Shown here piece by piece: positions 56,781 to 64,000 of a stretch of 64,000 nt of DNA. The first letter of the stretch is position 1; each line of letters starts with the position of its first letter. The stretch is from Buxus sempervirens (lineage: Eukaryota > Streptophyta > Magnoliopsida > Buxales > Buxaceae), in contig OX387193.1 of NCBI GenBank assembly GCA_947561395.2, forward strand, positions 16,430,001 through 16,494,000. Direction: 5' to 3'. The notes under the pieces are model-generated. The model was not told the DNA's origin, searched no databases, and saw only the letters and a list, made by a program, of their open reading frames with translations. The translations under genes and the position numbers were made by a program.

Positions 56781-59700
56781 TGGTGATTGGAACCAATTAC
56801 TAGCAGAGAGTAAAAAGACCCACTAATTGCACTTTTTGAGATCTTTGTCTAACCAATTGCACTTTGCAAGGATCAAATGGATGATTTTATAAAAAAAGAA
56901 TTGATTGTGGAAGATTTGCTAAGAAGTACCTCAACTTAAGGGCCAAATCCTCCTCTCTCCTCTTACTGAGCTCTCGTAGCTATGAAGTGAGATTTGAGAC
57001 AAAATTTTTAAACAAAAGTGGGTAAGGTGGCAATCCTTGCAACTTACAACTAATATAAACATTAATCTCCCAAAAAGTGTGGAGAAAATGATGAAAAAGA
57101 CAATTTTTCTGGGTGGCCTGCAGTTGTAGCACAATGAACAGACACAACTCAAAATTACACATTTGAAAGACATCTCATTAATTGAACTTGCTTTGGTCAA
57201 AAAAATGAGTGATAAAAAACATGGATTTTGAAGATAGCCAATGAAACCCCTGCTTGAAGTCTGATGGGGTGGCGCCTCTTCCTTATCTCAGATTTCTTGG
57301 AGCTCTCGTGGCTATGAAAAGAAATTTGAGACAAGCAAATTTTGAAAAGAATGTGGATTTAAAATTAACCACTGCAAACTCAATTGATTTTGATGTTTTT
57401 CACTTTTTGAATTTTCCTGATTAATTTTCTTATTTGATATACCTAGGTGCCATTTAATACCCGAACCTGTGCTTGAATATTTTGCAACTTGCTTTTGCTT
57501 CTTTATCTTCTTGCTCTCTCAATAACGATGTATGTGCCCTTACTGCCCATAACCTGTCTTCATGCTTTTTAATTGCCTAAGTGAATGCCCTCATCTTGAT
57601 TGATGGATCATGATCTGTTGATCTAACCTCATGCATTTACAACCCACGATCTGTCTTTCATTCCTTCTTGCTGCCTCGGTAAAATCCTTCTTCATGATTG
57701 AAGAATTGAGAACCCTTGTTTAACGAAGAAAATAGTCCATTGCTTTGAAGCCTTTTTTTTTTTTTTTTAAATTCGAAGACTAAAGCTTGATTGCTTCTTC
57801 CAGATGTTGGAATTCATTCCAATGAAAACCCAAATGGAAAGACACTGAGCATGCCCCGGTTTTGATTGTTTGAAGAAGTATTTGCCCCTCAGTAGAGATG
57901 ATCCTCTCTTTTCCTTTTTCTCTTTTTTTTTCTTTTTTTCTCTCTTTTTTTTCTCTTTTTTTTTCTTTCTTTTTTTTTTTTTTTTTAACCTTTGCCAAAA
58001 AGAAACCCTAATAAAAGAATGCAAATGCAAAAATAAGAAAATAGGTTTTATACTAGTGGCCTCAGAATTCTCTAATGCTTGCAAAACCAATGTTTTATGA
58101 AAAGATATAGATTCTCATCATAGGCCAAAAATATATTTTTTTGCTTTTTTTTTGTGTTTTTATATTTTTTTTGAAAAAAATGATCCAATCACTTATTAGC
58201 ATATAGTCCAAAAGAATTAAAATCAAGTTGAATAATGAGAAGATTATTTCAAAAAATGACGAAAGACCAAAATCAACCTTCGGAACCTTTAGAATCATTC
58301 CCATGACCATCGGCTTGTCAATTGATGCTCCAGATATGACGACTCTTTCAATTTGACTATTTTGCCCCAGTCTAGAAAGATATTTTCTTTCATCCAATTG
58401 AAGAGCAATTGTTTTTCCGTTGTATCTATGATATGAGAATTTATGACTTCAACTTCAGCAATAATTTCCTAATGGCAATTTTGATGGCCATCAACTTGTT
58501 CATAGATGATTCATATCATAGTTCTGATTATGTTGCTTTAGTCTTGAAAAGAAAACTTTTCTCAATCACTTGAAGAGTGATTGTATCTCAAAAGTAACCA
58601 CCAACAGGAGGACTTCACCTGGATCTATGCCAATTCTAGACTTTCCTCTCTGACGATTTCCTTCTTGTAGATAGCTGATTATTTGCCATGTAGCGCCCTT
58701 CCGGGTTTTCACTACATTTTCTCCATTTTTTCCTTTTTCTTTTTTCTTCTTTTTTCTTTTTTTTTTTTTTTTCATCACCAGCAACCATGTAGTCAAAACT
58801 GCCTTAATTCAAAATATCTTAATCAAAGAGGACTTATGAATGGGACGAAATGAAGGCTTGGTGTTTGTTTAGAAAGAAAAGGAATAAAAGGCTCAAATAC
58901 CCTATGATCAAATGGGTTAACTAAAATTGTAATTTTTAAGGCATTTCTTCCCTTGGAATGAATACAAAATTGCCCCAGTAATGAAGTTCTTCCCTCAATT
59001 TGATTTCTTCATTTGAAACTTATTCTCCGGTATTGAACTTTTTTTTTCATTCTTTTCTTCACAATTTTGAAGACATTCTCCAAATAGCATTTGATTATCC
59101 TTTTTTCTTCCTTTTTTTTTCTCCTTTTTTTTTTCATTTCTTTGCCCCATTTTCTGAAAACATATTCAAAATCCCTTTTGAACTTCAATAATTGTCCCTT
59201 CATTCCCTTTTTTTTATGCCTTAATAAATTTGCCCCAGTGTGGGGTTACAATTCTCAGTTTAGGTTACTTGGAAAAATGTATCAAGCTCAAAGGGTCTAA
59301 CTAGGGATTTCAAAATTTTTGGGGATATAAGAAAGAAAGGCCTCTTATCATTTTAAGAAAAAATTGAATTTTCAGACTTGGTAGGAGTTGCACTACATGA
59401 CTGGCTCAGGATTTTTTCTTCTTCTTCTTTTTTCTTAATCACCTTCTATCAACATGAAAGCCTATTTAAATAGAACTTCTGTTATGAACAAGTTCTTCAC
59501 CTTTTGATCAATCTTATGAATTTGGATGCTTTCCATCAAATGATGCCCAATTCTATTTCCCACGAAAAGGTCAGATCTTCTCCCATATTTTCAAGTGCAA
59601 AGCCCCAAAATTTCTTCAAACAATATTCTCAACTTCCCTTTGAACGAATCAGCAAGTGATGCGATCCTTTCTGTATTTAATGAAAAAACTTCAAATCTTC

Positions 59701-60057
59701 TTCTATCTTTTCTGTTGAAGACTGTGAGTCATCTTTGGTTCCAAAGGCCATAAAATTGGTCATTTCATAATTTTACAGAATATTCTTCTCATGACACTTA
59801 AAAGGATTTGGATTTTCATATAAAATGTCTTTTTCTTCGACTTTGGTCTCAAAATTGAGCCCAATGTCAAAGTCATATTCAACTCAATGAAATTCAATAA
59901 GAGATATGATTCATAAGTAAAAAGACCTTGTTGAAAACTTTTTTTTTTCTAGAAAAAAGTTAAAGGGAAAAATCTTTTTTTTTTTTTGAAGAGCCTTTAT
60001 TGAAATCACTTCCTGAGAACAAGGCTCCTTAAGATCCTCAGGAAATTTGCATTCTTC
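56781..60057. other. Noncoding region between gag and the 3' LTR
   Basis: No pol domain on either strand. Several long T-rich tracts (57755-57770, 57905-57987, 58735-58775, 59095-59140, 59940-59990). At least four copies of a minus-strand phrase close to ACTGGGGCAAATTT near 57885, 58365, 58975 and 59230. ORFs here are products of the T/A tracts. Confidence 0.65.
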
Positions 60058-61755
60058 TTATGCAAGTTTCTTTTCAGAGAACATGGGAGTTCGAAAACTA
60101 CCCCTGTTCTCAAAGGCAAAAGCTGACTTTTCTTCCTTTTTCAGATAATTTCTTTCTCCTACTGAGTAAGGCAAGCCTTCCTGCTCATAACCAGGAGCAT
60201 TTCTTTCAAGATAAACCCTGACTGTTGGACCAACAGGAGTGATAAGCTGAGAAGGGTCAAATCTTCTTTCTCCAGAGAAAATTGCCCCTATTGCATTTGA
60301 GTTGCCTGCCCCATTGTTATCGGTAGGTGGGATGGGAGTGACTGAATTGAATGATAAGGAGTTATTATCCAATAAATCCTGGATTGCATGCTTTAGGGCC
60401 AAGCAACGATCTGTGGTATGCCCTGGAGTGCTCATATGATAATCACATATTGCAGATGAATCATAATCCTTCCCTTTGCTTGCATGAGGATTTGGCAACC
60501 TCAAAGTCACGTAACCCTTTTGAAGTAAAGTAGGCAAAAGTTCAGCTGGTCTCATAGGCAGTTTAGAAAATTCCCTTCTCTTCCTTACTTCTGTTTCCTC
60601 CTTCATAGGCTGTGCAGAAGGGACATTAATTTGAATAGGCAGCAAAGGAACTTGATGGGTTGGCTTGATAGGAGGCGGATGGACATTGATTTGAAAGGGT
60701 TCCCTGGGAAGTTGCACCATATTCACTTCTCCTTTTCTCCTTTCTTCATTCTTTATTCTTTCATTACCATTCTCCTTTTTCTGTGTAGAGAAAGTGGTGG
60801 AAGCTTCTTGGTTCAACACTGTAGAGTAATCAGCTATTTTCCCAGACTTGATCCCATCTTCAATTCTGTCTGCCACTTGCACTAGGGCAGCAAAGTTGGT
60901 GGTAGTTTGACACACCAAGTGACTGTAAAATGGTTGCCCCAATGTCATGATGAAAGTTGAAATCATTTCTGGTTCTCCCATGGGTGGCTTGACTTGTGCA
61001 GCCAACTCCCTCCACCTTTTAGCATATTGCCTTATGGTCTCATCATTTCTCTTTGTCATCCTCATCATGTCATACCTATCTGGTATAATCTCAGAGTTGA
61101 ATCTGTATTGTGCCAAAAAGGAATCTGCTAAATCCTTCCACCTTCTTATTTTCCCATGATCCAAAGTGGTGAACCACCTCAAAGCAGCTCCAGTTAAACT
61201 TCTCTGGAAGAGTTGAATTAGTATGCCGTCATCCCGGCCAAACTGGCATAAAGCCCCGCAGTATAACTTCAAATGGCTCATTGGGCAGCCAGTGCCATCA
61301 TATTTATCAAAATCTGGGCATTTAAACTTGGCTGGTAGACATACATCGGGGAATAGGCACAGATCTTCAAAATTAGTGCCCCCAAAGTTACGTATCCCTT
61401 TTACCTCCCTCAGTTCGTCTTGGATAATCTCCAGCCTATGCATGAACTTCTTTTCCATCTCATCCCTCATTCTTTCTTTTTCCTTTTCTTTCTCAGACTC
61501 AACTGTCTCATCCCTGATCAATATAGGTTCAGGGGTGAGTTCATAAATGGGTTCAGGAATAGATTGAACCGGAGGTGGAATATTGGTTTGAGGTGGAGGT
61601 GCTGGGTTGGAATTGGATGCTTGATTCTGGGCTTGCACTTGTTGGGCCTGCACCGATAGTATGTTCTCTAACATTCGGGCTAGTCCTGCCACTTGCTCCT
61701 GTAGCAGGACAAGATCTGGGTGAGGAGCATCAGCTTCAGTCTCAATGGGATTCAT
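60058..61755 (-). CDS. gag: Gag polyprotein of the TR-GAG element, 565 codons, intact
   Basis: The ORF is uninterrupted from MNPIETEADAPHPDLVLL to SEKKLA. Residues about 20-50 form an amphipathic, Gln-rich helix, followed by a Pro-rich linker and an acidic Glu/Lys/Met stretch (about 85-120). The capsid-type Retrotrans_gag domain is at about 145-320, with FDKYDGTGCPMSHLKLYC, GAALRWFTTL, FLAQYRFN and YAKRWRELAAQVKPPM. A zinc-knuckle-like CDYHMSTPGHTTDRC lies at about 440. It builds the cytoplasmic virus-like particle that packages retroelement RNA. The start is the first ATG of the ORF and fits the family. No protease follows, so enzymes must come from a partner element. It is the only long unbroken transposon gene in the window. 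Confidence 0.92.
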   Translation of the reverse strand: MNPIETEADAPHPDLVLLQEQVAGLARMLENILSVQAQQVQAQNQASNSNPAPPPQTNIPPPVQSIPEPIYELTPEPILIRDETVESEKEKEKERMRDEMEKKFMHRLEIIQDELREVKGIRNFGGTNFEDLCLFPDVCLPAKFKCPDFDKYDGTGCPMSHLKLYCGALCQFGRDDGILIQLFQRSLTGAALRWFTTLDHGKIRRWKDLADSFLAQYRFNSEIIPDRYDMMRMTKRNDETIRQYAKRWRELAAQVKPPMGEPEMISTFIMTLGQPFYSHLVCQTTTNFAALVQVADRIEDGIKSGKIADYSTVLNQEASTTFSTQKKENGNERIKNEERRKGEVNMVQLPREPFQINVHPPPIKPTHQVPLLPIQINVPSAQPMKEETEVRKRREFSKLPMRPAELLPTLLQKGYVTLRLPNPHASKGKDYDSSAICDYHMSTPGHTTDRCLALKHAIQDLLDNNSLSFNSVTPIPPTDNNGAGNSNAIGAIFSGERRFDPSQLITPVGPTVRVYLERNAPGYEQEGLPYSVGERNYLKKEEKSAFAFENRGSFRTPMFSEKKLA

Positions 61756-61994
61756 GGTGCGAGCTCTTGATCTGGTTACAAGAGCTATGGTTGCAAGTGT
61801 ACTTGGTACCTGGAAAAATAAAGAGAAAATATCAGTGCCAATTTAATCTCATTCACATGCCTATGTATGCCTATGTGCAAGCTGGGTGAACACAAGTTTG
61901 GATTTGTTTCTTTATTTGCTTCTCTTTTTTTTTATTTTAGAATTGTTAGAATATTCTAGGGCTTCCAACGGGTCCCACAAAAAGAGAAAAGGAT
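61756..61994 (-). other. Gag leader segment
   Basis: Sequence just upstream of the gag ATG, with no conserved ORF. An AG-GT-like site and T run lie at 61800-61940. Confidence 0.45.
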
Positions 61995-63246
61995 CTGAAA
62001 TTCAAAGGCTTTCAGAGGCCCAGGGGTGTTTTTGGAAAAAGTTCTGAAATTCAAAGGCTTTCAGAGGCCCAGGGATATTTTTAGAAAAAGTCTGAAATTC
62101 AAAGGCTTTCAGAGGCCCAGAGATTTTTGAGAAAGATCTGAAATTCAAAGGCTTTCAGAGGCCCGAGGAAAAAGATCTGAAATTCAAAGGCTTTCAGAGG
62201 CCCAAAGAATAGGTGTCTATAATTCAGAGGCTTATAGACGGCCGAAAGGAATGATTTGTCTAAAATTCAGAGGCTTTTAGATGGCCCAAAGAAATGATTG
62301 TCTAAAATTCAGAGGCTTTTAGACGGCCCAAAGAAATGATTTGTCTAAAATTCAGAGGCTTTTAGACGGCCCAAAGAAATTATTGTCTAAAATTCAGAGG
62401 CTTTTAGACGGCCCAAAAAGGATACGTGTCTATAATTCAGAGGCTTATAGACGGCCCAGGGATATTTTTGGAAAAGGTCTGAAATTCAGAGGCTTTCAGA
62501 GGCCCGGGATTTTTGATGAAAGTCTGAAATTCAAAGGCTTTCAGAGGCCCAGGGATATTTTGAAAAAAGTCTGAAATTCAAAGACTTTCAGAGGCCCAGA
62601 ATTTCTGAAATTCAAAGGCTTTCAGAGGCCCAAAAGTTCTGAAATTCAAAGGCTTTCAGAGGCCCAAAAGATCTGAAATTCAAAGGCTTTCAGAGGCCCA
62701 AAAGAAAAATGTCTGAAATTCAAAGGCTTTCAAGGCCCAGAAGTTCTGAAATTCAAAGGCTTTCAGAGGCCCAAAAGATAAAGGTCTGAAATTCAAAGGC
62801 TTTCAGAGGCCCAAAAGTTCTGAAATTCAAAGGCTTTCAGAGGCCCAAAAGATAAAGGTCTGAAATTCAAAGGCTTTCAGAGGCCCAAAAGTTCTGAAAT
62901 TCAAAGGCTTTCAGAGGCCCAAAAGATCTGAAATTCAAAGGCTTTCAGAGGCCCAACAGTTTTTTGAGAAAAAGTCTGAAATTCACAGGCTTTCAGAGGC
63001 CCGAAGGTTTTTTGAGAAAAAGTCTGAAATTCAAAGGCTTTCAGAGGCCCGAAAGTTTTTTTGAGAAAAAGTCTGAAATTCAAAGGCTTTCAAAGGCCCG
63101 AGGAATTTTTTAAAAAATCTGAAATTCAAAGGCTTTCAGAAGCCCAGGATTTTTTTTTTTTTTTTTTGAAAAATCTGAAATTCAAAGGCTTTCAGAGGCC
63201 CAAGAGTTTTGAAAAAGTCTGAAATTCAAAGGCTTTCAGAAGCCCA
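61995..63246 (-). repeat. Thirty tandem hairpin repeats in the gag leader
   Basis: Each unit (33-56 bp) contains a 21-bp inverted repeat. Most copies read CTGAAA-TTCAAAGGC-TTTCAG. Copies at 62260, 62302, 62345 and 62387 read CTAAAA-TTCAGAGGC-TTTTAG. Copies at 62217 and 62430 read CTATAA-TTCAGAGGC-TTATAG. All end in GGCCC. Starts run from 61995 to 63219. Stem changes are matched on both arms, while the loop stays nearly constant. Spacers vary in length and sequence. Confidence 0.95.
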
Positions 63247-64000
63247 AGGAACCTTTCTCTCACATTTTCTTTCTTTTAATTATTTTGTTTGTTTGTTTGT
63301 TTTTTTTTTTTTGAAGCATTTTATTCAAACTTGTTTCCCTTTATCACTATTTAAGGGTTAAAGGAAGATTTTAGTGGGAAAAACTGATTAAAGTTGAATA
63401 TTCCGATAAAACCGTATACACAGTACAGTCCAGTCTGGCCCGTATTCAAATTACGAGCAAGCCGTGACCGTATGGAAAACACGGGCGAGCCTAGCCCGTA
63501 TAACTAATACGGGCAAGCCCAGCCCGTGTACTAAATGCGGTTTTACGGAACCCTGTTATGTTTTTCCAGTTTTTACATGGTCTGATCACTTTCATTGTTC
63601 ATCCAAACGTACGATTCACCCATTGCAGAGCTTCTAAACTGTCCCAAAGTGGACCTTAGCCTCTTTGCTAAAACACATGTTTAGGAAGGCACATGCACCT
63701 TCCAAATTGACACCATACTCAAGAATTTGGTACCCTTTTGTTACCTCTTGTATGAACATAGGGTAGGATTGATTCTAAACAGAGTTAGAGACTCTTCCTA
63801 TGGGCTGCACCAATTTTAAAAACATGTAAATTTTGGGACCAATTTTATCCCGAACCAATGGGTGCCATGACACCCCTATGACATGAAAATAATGCAAAAC
63901 AATAGGATTACCTTGTTACCTTGTTTACCTTGAATATGGCATCCGCATTATGCCCTGGTTTGTAAGCCATGCACACGGCCTTCCCACAATCATACAAACC
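63247..64000 (-). other. Distal leader of the TR-GAG element
   Basis: A T-rich tract with TTTG repeats (63280-63315), then CCCGTAT-stem hairpins at 63430-63540, then unassigned sequence to the window end. No LTR start (TGTAGACACCCC) is found, so the 5' LTR lies beyond 64000. Confidence 0.55.
63430..63545 (-). repeat. CCCGTAT-stem hairpins in the leader
   Basis: GCCCGTAT/ATACGGGC pairs perfectly over 8 bp around AACTA (63494-63514). Neighbouring imperfect copies include CCCGTATTC-TTACGAG and CCGTATGG-CACGG. Related to the LTR hairpins at 56560-56660. Confidence 0.75.

Larger units (their letters stand above)
54958..64000 (-). mobile_element. TR-GAG-like Ty3/gypsy element, gag only, 5' end outside the window
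   Basis: Right to left on the minus strand: leader with hairpin arrays (64000-61756), gag (61755-60058), 3.3 kb without pol (60057-56781), polypurine tract AAAGAGGGGGCAGC (56780-56765), 3' LTR starting TGTAGACACCCC at 56764. The LTR start and gag resemble Tat-lineage gypsy. No protease, RT, RNase H or integrase is found between gag and the 3' LTR, which is the TR-GAG layout. The 5' LTR and TSD are out of view. Confidence 0.8.

Noticed and set aside
57767..58100. Lys- or Phe-rich ORFs in 57767-58100 and 58566-59203
   Set aside because: Products of long T/A runs in the pol-free part of the TR-GAG element; no conserved motif.
62341..63083. Repetitive peptides with FGPLKAFEFQ or GFQRPRD units
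   Set aside because: They are translations of the hairpin minisatellite; unit lengths are often not multiples of three and stops are frequent, so the repeat is not a protein repeat.
61995..63246. CRISPR-like array
   Set aside because: Repeat spacing is short and irregular, spacers are low-complexity and diverge gradually, and the context is a plant retrotransposon; no cas genes.

Overview
This is plant nuclear DNA, almost certainly from a eudicot. The evidence is a split PLAC8/cell-number-regulator gene, a captured ATP12-like exon, plant-specific retroelement lineages (Tat-type Ty3/gypsy with an antisense plant-mobile-domain gene, the Cassandra TRIM, PIF/Harbinger with a Myb-like partner) and AT-rich intergenic DNA. 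The species cannot be read from the sequence. There are no operons and there is very little host gene content. About 95% of the window is transposable elements inserted into one another, and most insertions can be resolved to the base because target-site duplications (TSDs) are intact.

Layout. 1-3480: low-complexity DNA, then a minus-strand PLAC8 gene of which only two exons are visible. 3592-4019: foldback MITE. 4459-10682: plus-strand solo LTR (here called G1, TSD GTAAT) carrying a minus-strand solo LTR (F, 6186-9362, TSD GTTAG). 11885-12790: long foldback element. 12964-15411: plus-strand LTR (B+). 16084-26398: minus-strand Copia element (Copia-1, net about 4.77 kb) containing a very young scrambled mini-Copia (Copia-2, 16868-18569, TSD TAATG) and a LINE (22163-25988, 12-bp TSD). 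The LINE itself carries a solo LTR (A-, 23725-25946, TSD ATTAT). About 26940-54110: one minus-strand Tat-lineage gypsy element (L1) with an antisense plant-mobile-domain gene that has its own TATA box. Inside it lie a hAT MITE (29049-29410), a 5-kb PIF/Harbinger element (31910-46233, TSD TTA) and a solo LTR (B-, 50745-54052). The PIF element holds a Cassandra solo LTR (36274-42398, TSD TTCTA). Cassandra holds a solo LTR (D-left, 36373-42210, TSD GTCAC), and that holds another (C, 38681-41048, TSD TAAGG). A second D copy (D-right, 42420-45635, TSD GGTTG) sits beside Cassandra. 54958-end: a minus-strand gag-only gypsy element (TR-GAG type) with an intact 565-codon gag gene.

How parts work together. 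Nearly all coding traces are retroelement genes and nearly all are broken. The exception is the TR-GAG gag ORF. The most unusual signal is structural. Several LTRs and one leader carry tandem hairpins whose stems differ between copies yet stay paired: 30 hairpins at 61995-63246, four sharing one loop at 9692-9815, and their counterparts at 24201-24323. A short TTCG-capped hairpin recurs near the 3' end of several LTRs. These covarying arrays, together with a recurrent CpG-rich block and a splice-donor-like site after a TATA-driven leader, suggest that the LTR RNAs have a conserved modular organisation. This is inference. The stems themselves are directly visible.
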